From NCBI RefSeq assembly GCF_900106925.1, contig NZ_FNNZ01000014.1, positions 62,001 through 126,000 on the forward strand: a DNA stretch of 64,000 nt, in the 5' to 3' direction. Positions within the stretch are counted from its first letter, which is position 1, and each line of letters starts with the position of its first letter. The notes below the pieces were generated by a model. That model did no database searches. It worked only from the letters and a program-made list of their open reading frames with translations, and had not been told where the DNA came from. Positions 10,287 through 19,271 of this stretch are shown here, piece after piece. Origin of the DNA: Thiocapsa roseopersicina. Lineage in GTDB: Bacteria > Pseudomonadota > Gammaproteobacteria > Chromatiales > Chromatiaceae. The position numbers were made by a program, and so were the translations under genes.

Positions 10287-11300
10287 TTAGTGCGGGTGAC
10301 GCGCCGTCGATCGGGCCCTCCGGATCAGGCGCAGCGCCGCGTCGAGCGGATCCGGGTCGTCGGCGAGCCAATGGGTCGCCGTCTCGGCACGCAGCCAGGT
10401 AAGCTGGCGCTTGGCGAGTTGCCTGGAGGCGACGATGCCTTTCAGACACATCTCGTCGGCATCGAGTGCGCCGTCGAGGTAGCTCCAGACCTGGCGATAC
10501 CCGACCGAGCGCATCGACGGCAGGTCCGCGGTGAGATCGCCGCGCGCCCGCAGACGCGCGACCTCATCCACCAAGCCCTGCTCCAGCATCACGCGGAAGC
10601 GCCGGGCGATGCGCTCGCGCAGCACCTCGCGATCCGCCGGGGCACGCACCAACTTGAGGAGACGATACGGCAGATCGGCGCTCTCGCCTGCCGACGCGAT
10701 CAGCGCGCTCATCGACCAGCCCGTCAGGGCATGAATCTCCAACGCACGCTGAATGCGCTGCGGATCGTTGGGGTGGATGCGGGCCGCCGCCTGCGGGTCC
10801 AGTCGCTCCAGTCGCGCGTGCATCGCGGACCAGCCGATGACGGCGGCCTCGTCGGACAAGGCTTGGCGGAGCACCGGATCCGCACTCGGCAGTCTCGCCA
10901 GACCCTGTTGCAGCGCTTTGAAATAGAGCATGGTGCCGCCGACCAGAAGCGGAATCCGGCCCTGCGCGCTGATCTGCGCCATCGCCGCGAGTGCATCCTC
11001 GCGGAAGCGCGCGGTCGAGTAGGCCTCGGTGGGCTCCAGGATATCGATCAGGCGATGCGGCGCACGGGCCAGCACATCGGGTGTCGGCTTGGCCGTGCCG
11101 ATGTCCATGCCGCGATACACCATCGCCGAATCGACACTGACGATCTCGCACGGCAGCCGCTGAACCAGCTCGACGGCCAGATCGGTCTTGCCGGACGCGG
11201 TGGGACCCATGAGCAGGATGGCGAGAGGCCGCTGCGTGGACGCGTCGCTCGATTCCGCCGCAGCAGCTTCGGGCGCGGGTCCGTGGGGTGAGTCGGTCAA
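10287..11300 (-). CDS. miaA: tRNA dimethylallyltransferase
   Basis: Adds the dimethylallyl group to A37 of tRNAs that read UNN codons. The 337 aa product has the P-loop [11 protein letters not shown] at 32-42, the substrate region [18 protein letters not shown], and the [16 protein letters not shown] motif. The first 25 residues (Ala/Ser-rich) precede the family start, so the true start could be slightly downstream; no clear alternative with a better ribosome site was found. It follows mutL by 15 bp. Confidence 0.96.
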   Translation of the reverse strand: MTDSPHGPAPEAAAAESSDASTQRPLAILLMGPTASGKTDLAVELVQRLPCEIVSVDSAMVYRGMDIGTAKPTPDVLARAPHRLIDILEPTEAYSTARFREDALAAMAQISAQGRIPLLVGGTMLYFKALQQGLARLPSADPVLRQALSDEAAVIGWSAMHARLERLDPQAAARIHPNDPQRIQRALEIHALTGWSMSALIASAGESADLPYRLLKLVRAPADREVLRERIARRFRVMLEQGLVDEVARLRARGDLTADLPSMRSVGYRQVWSYLDGALDADEMCLKGIVASRQLAKRQLTWLRAETATHWLADDPDPLDAALRLIRRARSTARHPH

Positions 11301-11315
11301 ACGGGTCTCCCTCGA

Positions 11316-13157
11316 TCAGCGCCCACGCGAGAACCAACGATCGAGCTCGTCGTAAGCCACGCGGATCCAGGTCGGGCGACCATGATTGCATTGGTCGATC
11401 CGCTCGACACGCTCCATGTCGCGAAGCAATCCGTTCATCTCATCCAGAGTCAGGCGTCGATTGGCCCGCACGGCGCCGTGGCAGGCCATGGTGGAGAGGA
11501 CCGCGTTGACGGCCTCGTCGAGTCGGGCGCTGCTGCCGTGGACGGCCAGGTCCGAGAGAAGATCGCGTACCAGACCCTCGTGATCGGCCTGTCGCAGCAG
11601 TGCCGGGACCTCGCGCACCACCAAGGTGCCGGCGTCGATGCGGTCGATCACCAGGCCCAGCGCGGCCAGGTCATCGGCCCGGGATGCGATCAGCTCGGCC
11701 TCGCGCGGGGCCACCGAGACAGGTACCGGAACCAGCAGCGGCTGGCGAATCACGGCGCCGGAGCGCCAGCTCGTCTTCAGCCGCTCGTAGCCGATCCGCT
11801 CGTGGGCCGCATGGATATCGACGATGATCAGACCGTCCGGGGTTTGGGCCAGGAGATAGACCCCGTTGATCTGTGCGACGGCGTAACCGAGCGGGTGCGC
11901 CTCGCCGTCTTCGCGGCTTGCTCCGTCCGCCGCGCCGTCGATCCGCCCCCCCGGAGGCGGTGGTTGCTGAAACGCCAGATCTGCACGCAGACGCTCGGCG
12001 TAACCGCCGCGCCCTTCGCCGACGCCCAGCGGCAGATGCAGCGTAGGCCCCGAAACGCCCCCGAGACGGGCCACCGGCTCGTCCTCGGCAAACCGCTCCC
12101 GACCCGGCATAAACGCGCTCGCCATCTCGGTCGCTGGTTGCGGCTCGCCGAGCACCCCGACCGAGAGACGCCGCTGAAGCACCCGAAAGATGAAATCGTG
12201 GACCTGCCGACCTTCCCGGAAACGCACCTCGTGCTTGGACGGATGGACGTTGCAGTCGACCGTCCGGGCGGGCAGCTCCAGGAACAAGAGATAGGCGGGA
12301 TGCCGCCCGCGATGGAGCAGATCGCTGAAAGCCTGGCGCACGGCGTGACTCACCAGCTTGTCGCGCACCATGCGACCGTTGACGTAGAAAAACTGCTGAT
12401 CGGCCTGACTGCGGGAGAACGCCGGACGCACCACCCACCCCCGCAGACGCAGATCCACGGCCTCCTCGTCCAGGGTCAGTGCCTGATCGGCGAATGCACT
12501 TCCGAGCAAGGTCTCGAGACGGGCGCGCTGCTCCGCAGCGTCGGCCGCGGCCGGCAAGTCATAGAGCGTCCTGCCGTTGTGGCGCAACTGAAAGGCAATC
12601 TCCGGCCGTGCCAAGGCGATGCGTCGCACCACCTGCTCCAGATGGCCCAGCTCGGTCTTCTCGGTGCGCAAAAACTTCCGGCGTGCCGGGGTGTTGTAGA
12701 AGAGATCCTGCACATCCACGCTGGTCCCCGGCGGATGCGCCGCCGGACGCGGCTCTTCCAAGGCCCCGTCGCTGCCGACCGTGACCTCGAGGGCCGTCGG
12801 CTCGTCACGGTGGCGCGAGATCAGACGCAGCCGACTCACCGAGGCGATGCTCGGTAGTGCCTCGCCGCGGAATCCGAGGGTAGCGACCGCCTCCAGATCG
12901 CTCAAATCAGCGACCTTGCTGGTGGCATGGCGCGAGAGCGCCAACACCAACTGATCCGGCGGAATCCCACGCCCGTCGTCGCGCACGCGCAGCCGCTTGA
13001 TCCCGCCGCGCTCCACGTCGATCTCCACCCGCGTGCACTCGGCGTCGAGACTGTTCTCGATCAACTCCTTGGCGACCGAGGCCGGACGCTCGACGACCTC
13101 GCCCGCCGCAATCTGATTGACGAGATGACTGGAGAGGATGCGGATCGGTTTGGACAT
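11316..13157 (-). CDS. mutL: DNA mismatch repair protein MutL (endonuclease-type motifs)
   Basis: Couples mismatch recognition by MutS to strand removal. The ATG at 13157 gives MSKPIRILSSHLVNQIAAGE, the standard start (613 aa); the frame stays open for 52 codons upstream without family similarity. The N-terminal GHKL ATPase has VAKELIENSLDA, DDGRGIP and GFRGEALPS. A variable Pro/Gly-rich linker leads to the dimerisation domain. From about residue 447 that domain carries DIHAAHERIGYE, fitting the DxHAxxExxxxE metal motif of MutL proteins with endonuclease activity, plus ACHGAVRAN and CNHGRP. E. coli MutL lacks these. This suggests repair without MutH. Confidence 0.96.
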   Translation of the reverse strand: MSKPIRILSSHLVNQIAAGEVVERPASVAKELIENSLDAECTRVEIDVERGGIKRLRVRDDGRGIPPDQLVLALSRHATSKVADLSDLEAVATLGFRGEALPSIASVSRLRLISRHRDEPTALEVTVGSDGALEEPRPAAHPPGTSVDVQDLFYNTPARRKFLRTEKTELGHLEQVVRRIALARPEIAFQLRHNGRTLYDLPAAADAAEQRARLETLLGSAFADQALTLDEEAVDLRLRGWVVRPAFSRSQADQQFFYVNGRMVRDKLVSHAVRQAFSDLLHRGRHPAYLLFLELPARTVDCNVHPSKHEVRFREGRQVHDFIFRVLQRRLSVGVLGEPQPATEMASAFMPGRERFAEDEPVARLGGVSGPTLHLPLGVGEGRGGYAERLRADLAFQQPPPPGGRIDGAADGASREDGEAHPLGYAVAQINGVYLLAQTPDGLIIVDIHAAHERIGYERLKTSWRSGAVIRQPLLVPVPVSVAPREAELIASRADDLAALGLVIDRIDAGTLVVREVPALLRQADHEGLVRDLLSDLAVHGSSARLDEAVNAVLSTMACHGAVRANRRLTLDEMNGLLRDMERVERIDQCNHGRPTWIRVAYDELDRWFSRGR

Positions 13158-13223
13158 GCGAGGATGGAAACAGAAGCGCGGGGCGCGGGCAAGGGAGAGC
13201 TTCCGGCGGACCTGCGGCGTGCC

Positions 13224-13368
13224 TACTGCCGCCAGCCGCCAGAAGTAGGTTGTGCTGACGACAGGAGGCACAACTTGCGCCGGCGGTGCGTTGTACCTCG
13301 CACGGCTCGGCACAACCTACGGCTGATAGCTGGAGGCTGGCGGCAGGCGGCAGGCGGCAGGCGGCAGG
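13224..13368. repeat. inverted GTAGGTTGTGC repeats with CGGCAGG tandem array
   Basis: GTAGGTTGTGC at 13245-13255 is the exact reverse complement of GCACAACCTAC at 13310-13320. Between them are partial copies (GGCACAACTTGCG, GTTGTACC). Downstream, CGGCAGG is repeated four times head to tail (13341-13368). Upstream, CTGCCGCCAGCCGCC (13226-13240) is a rough inverted version of the same GGCGGC-rich sequence. It lies in the 229-bp gap between amiC and mutL. It appears unrelated to the 193-bp family. Confidence 0.75.
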
Positions 13369-13386
13369 CGACTGACAGCTCCCGAC

Positions 13387-14751
13387 TTACGAATCCTCCG
13401 GAATCGCCAACACCTGCCCGACCCGGATCATGTCGTCGTTCAGGCCGTTGCGGGCTCGCAGGGCGGAGATGCTCACGCTGTGCTGCTTGGCGATCCCGGA
13501 GAGTGTATCGCCCGGACCGATGACGTATTCGCGCGCGCCTCCGCCTCCGCCCTGCGGGGAGGCATCCACAAGCATTCCGTGAGGCGGATACTTGCGGAAG
13601 TATCCCAGCACGCCGGCCAAGATCGCCTCGGCGAGCTCCCGCTGATGGCCCCGGTCGCGCAGGCGCTTTTCCTCGTCGGGGTTGCTGATGAAGGCGGTCT
13701 CGACCAGGATCGAGGGCACGTCCGGCGCCTTGAGAACGGCGAACCCGGCACGCTGGACATCGCCGCGATGGACCACGCCCAATCGACCGAGATTGGCAAG
13801 GACCATGGCCGCGGCCTCGGTACTGTGCTCGATGGTCGCGTTCTGCGTCATGTCCATGAGCACATTCGCCAGAAGATCGTCGCCGGTCGAGAGATCCACA
13901 CCGCCGATCAGATCCGCGCTGTTCTCGCGACTCGCCAGCCATTTAGCCGCCTCGCTGCTCGCCCCGCCGTAGGACAGGGTATAGACCGAGGAGCCCTTGG
14001 CGTTCGCGCTGGAGAAGGCATCGGCATGGATCGACACGAAGAGGTCGGCCCGTCGCTCGCGCGCGATCGCGATGCGTTCCTGGAGCCCGACATAGTAATC
14101 TCCGTCGCGGATCATCAGCGCCTCGAGACCCGGCTCGCGGTCGACCAGCTTGGCGAGCTCGCGCGCGATCGCAAGGGTGACGTCCTTCTCCAATGTCCCG
14201 CCGGAACCGATCGCCCCTGGATCCTCGCCGCCGTGACCGGCGTCGATGGCGACGATGACTGCAGGACCGCGACCGGGCCGCCCCGCCCCTTTGCGAACGG
14301 CCGAATTCGGGAACGAGGGAAGCGCGACACGCCGGACGCTCGAACCGTCCTTCGGTGTCAAATCGATGACCAGCCGATGTCCGTAGCGCTCGTTCGGGCT
14401 CAGCGCGAAGCTCTTCGCGCGTACCGGTTGCTTGAGATCCAGGACGATGCGCAGGTGCGACCCACCGCGCACCCCGCCGCGCAGGCCGACCAGCAAGGGG
14501 TCGCCGAGGTCGACCTTCGGCAGATTGCTCTGCATGACGGCATCGTCGAGGTCGATGACGAGACGATCGGGATCGTCCAAGGGAAAGACCCGGTGTGTGA
14601 TCGCCGAGGAGGTCTCGAAGACCAACCGGGTCTTTGCCGGATCGGTCCAGACCCGCGTACCCTGAACCGATGCCTGCTCCGCGCAGACGCACTGCGCCGA
14701 AACAGCGAGCAGAAGGAGAAGAAGCGGCGAGATCAGCCTATTCACGAGCAC
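13387..14751 (-). CDS. amiC: N-acetylmuramoyl-L-alanine amidase, AMIN and LysM domains
   Basis: Periplasmic amidase that cuts peptide stems from septal peptidoglycan during daughter-cell separation. A signal peptide (LISPLLLLLLAVSAQCVCA) is followed by an AMIN targeting domain (about 28-135), the zinc Amidase_3 domain (about 165-390) and one C-terminal LysM (YVIGPGDTLSGIAKQH). Zinc and catalytic motifs are visible: AIDAGHGGEDPGA, LEKDVTLAIA, SIHADAF and LVETAFISNPDEE. The 454 aa length and the LysM resemble E. coli AmiB, whose genomic place (tsaE-amiB-mutL) is the same, so amiB would be an equally fair name. GTG start; an in-frame GTG lies two codons later. Confidence 0.93.
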   Translation of the reverse strand: MLVNRLISPLLLLLLAVSAQCVCAEQASVQGTRVWTDPAKTRLVFETSSAITHRVFPLDDPDRLVIDLDDAVMQSNLPKVDLGDPLLVGLRGGVRGGSHLRIVLDLKQPVRAKSFALSPNERYGHRLVIDLTPKDGSSVRRVALPSFPNSAVRKGAGRPGRGPAVIVAIDAGHGGEDPGAIGSGGTLEKDVTLAIARELAKLVDREPGLEALMIRDGDYYVGLQERIAIARERRADLFVSIHADAFSSANAKGSSVYTLSYGGASSEAAKWLASRENSADLIGGVDLSTGDDLLANVLMDMTQNATIEHSTEAAAMVLANLGRLGVVHRGDVQRAGFAVLKAPDVPSILVETAFISNPDEEKRLRDRGHQRELAEAILAGVLGYFRKYPPHGMLVDASPQGGGGGAREYVIGPGDTLSGIAKQHSVSISALRARNGLNDDMIRVGQVLAIPEDS

Positions 14752-14830
14752 GGCCTTCCGGTTGCTCCCGATCCGATCGATGGTGCGTTGAAAGATAGCA
14801 TGCCGAGAAACGGCTTTCCACGTTGCATCA

Positions 14831-15340
14831 TTACATTACATCCGACTTCTCAGGCGATGCGGAACGCGCCGAGTCCCCGGAGCCGAGCCCGGCCAGCGCA
14901 TCCAGCACGGCCTCGCCCGACGCCGTCCGGGCCGACAGACGCAGACGGCGGCCGTCCGCGGCGTACTCGATCGCAATCACCAGGTCAGGCAGCGGCAGCA
15001 TCCCGAGACCACGCTCGGGCCACTCCACCATCCAGACGGCATCCTCGGCGAGCAGATCGCGCAGGCCCAGATACTCGAGCTCCTGCGGATCCCCGAGACG
15101 ATAGAGATCCAGATGGTTGATGCGTCTGTCCGCCAGCTCGTAGGGTTCGAGCAGGGTATAGGTCGGGCTGCGCGCCGCACCGCGATGACCGAGTCCCGCG
15201 AGAACGCCTCGGGTCAGGGTCGTTTTGCCGGTCCCCAGATCGCCCTCGAGATAGACGATCAGACGCGGTGGCAAGCGCGCCGCGAGCCGCGCTCCGAAGG
15301 CGAGCTGCGCCTCGGAATCGGGCAGCCAATGCTCGATCAT
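14831..15340 (-). CDS. tsaE: tRNA threonylcarbamoyladenosine biosynthesis ATPase TsaE
   Basis: ATPase that works with TsaB and TsaD to make t6A37 in ANN-decoding tRNAs. The ATG at 15340 overlaps the nnr stop by four bases (ATGA), giving 169 aa; the frame is open far upstream but that part is a shadow of nnr. Motifs include Walker A GDLGTGKTTLTRG, ARSPTYTLLEPY (Switch I-like), HLDLYRLGDPQELEYLG, and MVEWPERG. The C-terminal tail after about residue 140 is Ser/Ala-rich and slightly longer than usual. Confidence 0.96.
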   Translation of the reverse strand: MIEHWLPDSEAQLAFGARLAARLPPRLIVYLEGDLGTGKTTLTRGVLAGLGHRGAARSPTYTLLEPYELADRRINHLDLYRLGDPQELEYLGLRDLLAEDAVWMVEWPERGLGMLPLPDLVIAIEYAADGRRLRLSARTASGEAVLDALAGLGSGDSARSASPEKSDVM

Positions 15341-16884
15341 GAGTCCTCCTGCAATGCGGGCACGCGATTGGCCACCGGGCGAAGGGCGGCGATGATATCG
15401 CCCGCAACGAGGCCGCGCTCGCCCATCCGCGCGGCCCGATCGCCCGCCGCCGCGTGCAGACAGACGCCGGCGCAGGCGGCATCCTCCGCGTCGAGACCCT
15501 GAGCGCGCAAGGCGCCGATGACGCCGGTCAAGACATCCCCGGAGCCGGCAGTCGCCATCCCGGGGTTGCCGTCGCTGCAGACCGCAAACGGGCGCAAAGG
15601 ATCGCTCCGGATCAGCGTCCCGGCGCCCTTCAGGACGACGACACCGCCGTAGCGACCCTGCAAGGCGTGCACAGCGGCCGGACGATCCTGCTCGATCGCA
15701 GCGATGTCGGTCCCGAGCAGGCGTGCCGCCTCCCCCGGATGCGGCGTCAGCACCCAATCCGACCCCGAGCGGGGCGACTCGGCGAGGAGGTTCAGTGCGT
15801 CGGCATCGACGACCATCGGCAGGTCGAGGCCAAGCACGGACTCCCAGAGATCGCGGCCCCATGCCTCGCGACCCAACCCGGGGCCGATCGCGACGACATC
15901 GGCCCGCGCGATCAGAGGATCGAGGTCCGCCGAGGTCTCGACCGCAGAGACCATCAGCTCGGGACGCGAGAGATTCAGCCAAGCGGAATGTGCCGGATGC
16001 GTCGCGATCGTGACCAATCCGGCACCGGCCCGCAGCGCGGCCTCGCCGGCGAGACGCACGGCACCGGACAAGCCGGGCGCGCCGCCGATCACCAGCAGGT
16101 GTCCGAAGGTACCCTTGTGGGCGGTGCGCGGACGCCGCCCGAAACGTGCCGCCTGCTGATCCCAGTCGATGCGCCGTGCCGACGCTACCTCGCCGGCATA
16201 GACCCGCGCCGGGATCGAGAGCGCACTGAAACGGATCTCGCCGCAGTACTCGGGTCCAGCCCCGATGAAGAGACCTTGTTTGAGTCCGATGAAGCTGACG
16301 GTGACATCCGCCCGCACCGCCACGCCCATGACCCGTCCGGTATCGGCATGCAGACCCGAAGGGATGTCGACGGCGAGCACGGGCGCGCGCTGCCGGTCGA
16401 GTGCCTGAATCGCCTCGGCCCACAACCCCTCGACCGGGCGTTCCAGCCCGGTCCCGAGAAGGGCATCGACCAGGACATCCGAGCGCCGCGGCAGTCCCCG
16501 ATAAGGCTCGATCGTCCCACCCGCGTCGCGCCAGGCGTCGCGACTGATGGCCGCATCGCCCGTCACGCGCTGCGGATCCCCGAGCTGCAGCAGGCGCACG
16601 GCCAGACCCTCGGCTCGCGCCAAGCGCGCGATCACGTAGCCGTCCCCGCCATTGTTGCCGACACCGACGAGTACCGTGAGATCGCGGGCATCCGGCCAGC
16701 GTTCACGCAGGATCCGATAGGCGACCTCCCCGGCCCGGTTCATCAGCTCGATGCCCGGGATGCCGTACTGCGCGATCGCGCAGCGGTCGAGGTTGCGCAC
16801 CTGCTCGGCGCGATAGAGCGCATGCGGCAGACGATCGCTGTCGGGCATCGGGTTGATCGGTATCGTCAGGCGCTCGGCGTTCAT
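15337..16884 (-). CDS. nnr: bifunctional NAD(P)H-hydrate epimerase/dehydratase
   Basis: Repairs hydrated NADH and NADPH. The N-terminal YjeF_N domain (residues about 12-210) epimerises R/S-hydrates and shows VGVGNNGGDGYVIARLA and VDALLGTGLERPV. The C-terminal domain (about 225-500) is the ADP/ATP-dependent dehydratase, with KGTFGHLLVIGGAPG, GPGLGREAWG, VLTPHPGEAARLLG and TAGSGDVLTGVIGALRAQG. The ATG at 16884 gives 515 aa and GGGAA lies just upstream; a later in-frame ATG at 16848 is possible. It is the first gene of the minus-strand string and is divergent from queG across 134 bp. Confidence 0.96.
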   Translation of the reverse strand: MNAERLTIPINPMPDSDRLPHALYRAEQVRNLDRCAIAQYGIPGIELMNRAGEVAYRILRERWPDARDLTVLVGVGNNGGDGYVIARLARAEGLAVRLLQLGDPQRVTGDAAISRDAWRDAGGTIEPYRGLPRRSDVLVDALLGTGLERPVEGLWAEAIQALDRQRAPVLAVDIPSGLHADTGRVMGVAVRADVTVSFIGLKQGLFIGAGPEYCGEIRFSALSIPARVYAGEVASARRIDWDQQAARFGRRPRTAHKGTFGHLLVIGGAPGLSGAVRLAGEAALRAGAGLVTIATHPAHSAWLNLSRPELMVSAVETSADLDPLIARADVVAIGPGLGREAWGRDLWESVLGLDLPMVVDADALNLLAESPRSGSDWVLTPHPGEAARLLGTDIAAIEQDRPAAVHALQGRYGGVVVLKGAGTLIRSDPLRPFAVCSDGNPGMATAGSGDVLTGVIGALRAQGLDAEDAACAGVCLHAAAGDRAARMGERGLVAGDIIAALRPVANRVPALQEDS

Positions 16885-17018
16885 GGTTCCCGATGTGCTC
16901 GATGGGTCGACGCGATGGGTTGTTTCGAGGGCGCCGCCCCCGAACAAAGCGTTCGAGTCGGCTTCGGATGCGGTCTATCCTTCGGGGATCCGCAATCGCC
17001 GAGGCACGACGACCCGGA

Positions 17019-18065
17019 ATGATACCGCCCGACGAGATTGTCGCCCGCATCAAGCGCCGGGGTTTGGAGCTCGGCTTCCAGCAGGTCGGGATCACCGACA
17101 CCGACCTCGCCTCGGCCGAGGCACGCCTCCTGAGCTGGCTCGACGAGGGCCGTCACGGCACCATGGACTACATGGCCCGTCACGGGCTGAAGCGCTCGCG
17201 CCCGGCCGATCTGGTGCCCGGCACGGTCCGGGTGATCTCGGTGCGGATGGACTATCTGCCCGAGTCGCACCGGGCGATGCAGGCCGCGCTCGATGATCCG
17301 CCGCGCGCCTTCATCTCACGCTACGCGCTGGGTCGCGACTATCACAAGGTGCTCAGAGCGCGGCTGCAGCGCCTCGCCGAGAATATCCTCGCCGAAATCG
17401 GCCCCTTCGGCTACCGGGTGTTCGTCGACTCCGCACCGGTGCTGGAGAAACCGCTGGCCGCGAAGGCCGGACTCGGATGGATCGGCAAGCATACCAACCT
17501 CATCCACCCCAAGGCCGGCTCCTGGTTCTTTCTCGGCGAGATCTACACCGATCTCGCGCTGCCCATAGACTCCCCGATCGCCGATCACTGCGGCCGCTGT
17601 CGGGCCTGCATCGAGGTCTGTCCGACACGCGCGATCGTCGCGCCCTACGCGCTGGATGCCCGCCTGTGCATCTCCTACCTGACGATCGAGCACGCCGGCG
17701 GCATCCCGGAACCGCTGCGGCCGCTGATGGGCAACCGCATCTACGGCTGCGACGACTGTCAATTGGTCTGTCCCTGGAATCGCTTCGCGCGGCTCGCGGC
17801 CGAACCGGATTTCCAGGCTCGCCACGCACTGGATACGGCCTCGCTCGTCGAGGTCTTCGGCTGGGACGAGCCGACCTTTCTCGACCGCACGCAAGGCTCC
17901 GCGATCCGTCGGATCGGCCACAGCCGCTGGCTGCGAAATATCGCCGTCGCGCTCGGCAACGCGCCCTCCTCTCCCGCGATCAAACAAGCCCTGAACGCCC
18001 GTGTGGACCATCCCGACGCCCTGATTCGGGAGCATGTCGGCTGGGCGCTCGGGCGGATCGGTTAA
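17019..18065 (+). CDS. queG: epoxyqueuosine reductase
   Basis: Last step of queuosine synthesis in tRNA, using cobalamin and two [4Fe-4S] clusters. The ATG at 17019 (MIPPDEIVARIKRRG) gives 348 aa; the open frame upstream lacks similarity. The DUF1730 catalytic domain has VDSAPVLEKPLAAKAGLGWIG-like sequence. The clusters bind at CGRCRACIEVCP and CDDCQLVCPWN, with a HEAT-like tail at the end. The stop TAA at 18063-18065 is the first three bases of repeat copy C. Divergent placement from nnr matches E. coli. Confidence 0.97.
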   Translation: MIPPDEIVARIKRRGLELGFQQVGITDTDLASAEARLLSWLDEGRHGTMDYMARHGLKRSRPADLVPGTVRVISVRMDYLPESHRAMQAALDDPPRAFISRYALGRDYHKVLRARLQRLAENILAEIGPFGYRVFVDSAPVLEKPLAAKAGLGWIGKHTNLIHPKAGSWFFLGEIYTDLALPIDSPIADHCGRCRACIEVCPTRAIVAPYALDARLCISYLTIEHAGGIPEPLRPLMGNRIYGCDDCQLVCPWNRFARLAAEPDFQARHALDTASLVEVFGWDEPTFLDRTQGSAIRRIGHSRWLRNIAVALGNAPSSPAIKQALNARVDHPDALIREHVGWALGRIG

Positions 18066-18255
18066 ACCGCGTCCAGAGCGACATGCGTCGTTTCCATTGT
18101 GCGTTTGGCTTCGGAGATATCCTCGATCCCGGTGAGACGCGGTTTAGAATTTAATATTTTTGAATACTTTAAACCGCGTCAGCTCCGACTGTCATCGGAG
18201 CTGACGCGGCCAAACCACTCCAACACATGACGCATACGGCACCGGGCGCGGTTTA
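18063..18255. repeat. 193-bp family element, copy C, between convergent queG and orn
   Basis: Exactly 193 bp and inverted relative to A, B and D: the left arm begins TAAACCGCGTCCAGAGCGAC and the right arm holds the GTCAGCTCCGA/TCGGAGCTGAC hairpin. The AT-rich spacer is AATTTAATATTTTTGAATAC. Its left terminal TAA is the queG stop. Its right terminal TTA, read on the minus strand, is the orn stop. So both convergent genes end exactly on the element's two edges. Confidence 0.92.
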
Positions 18256-18801
18256 AACCGCCCGCAAAAGATGCGTGCGATAATGCTTGAGCTCATCGAT
18301 GGACTCGCGGATGTCGTCCAGGGCCAGATGTCGCGACTCTTTCTTGAAGGCACTCGCAACGTCGGGCGCCCAGCGTTGCGCGAGGATCTTCAGAGTGCTC
18401 ACGTCCAGATTGCGATAGTGGCAGTAAGCCTCGAGCTTCGGCATCCAGAGCGCGAGGAAGCGTCGGTCCTGACAGATGCTGTTTCCGCACAAGGGCGAGG
18501 CGCCGGGCGGGACGAAATCGGCGAGGAAGCGCAGGGTCGTCGACTCGGCATCCGATACGCCCTGGGTGCTCGCGCGCACCCGATCGAGCAGGCCGGAGCG
18601 GCCGTGATGGTCGCGATTCCAGTCGTCCATGCCGGCAAGAACGGCCTCGGGCTGATGGATCGCAACGACGGGACCCTCGGCCAGGATGCGAAGATCGCTG
18701 TCGGTGATCATGGTCGCGATCTCGAGGATGCGATCGGTCGCGGGGTCCAGCCCCGTCATCTCGAGATCGAGCCAGATCAGATTATTCTCGTTCTTGGTCA
18801 A
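18253..18801 (-). CDS. orn: oligoribonuclease
   Basis: 3'-5' exoribonuclease that clears 2-5 nt RNAs and pGpG, and so is essential in many gammaproteobacteria. The frame is open to an ATG at 18843. The TTG at 18801 has AGGAG upstream and gives [20 protein letters not shown], the normal N terminus and a 182 aa length, so it is chosen. DEDDh residues appear in WLDLEMTGL, in the [15 protein letters not shown] region (near GNSICQD) and at the C-terminal [11 protein letters not shown]. The stop TAA is the right edge of repeat copy C. queG, orn and rsgA are also neighbours in E. coli. Confidence 0.96.
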   Translation of the reverse strand: MTKNENNLIWLDLEMTGLDPATDRILEIATMITDSDLRILAEGPVVAIHQPEAVLAGMDDWNRDHHGRSGLLDRVRASTQGVSDAESTTLRFLADFVPPGASPLCGNSICQDRRFLALWMPKLEAYCHYRNLDVSTLKILAQRWAPDVASAFKKESRHLALDDIRESIDELKHYRTHLLRAV

Positions 18802-18943
18802 ATACCTGCTCTCCTGCAATCCGCAAACGGGTGAGCCGGCCACCTGGTCTTACCCGGCGGTCGACACCATGATCGGCTAGGGTAGCGGCGTTTTCGCCTG
18901 CTGGCGACCTTGCGCATTCCAACCATCCTTCGGAGTCTCATCC

Positions 18944-19267
<324 letters not shown>

Positions 19268-19271
19268 GCCT

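Noticed and set aside
15454-17022. 522-codon plus-strand frame opposite nnr
   Set aside because: Shadow of nnr; low-complexity Arg/Asp/Gly composition and no recognisable domain.
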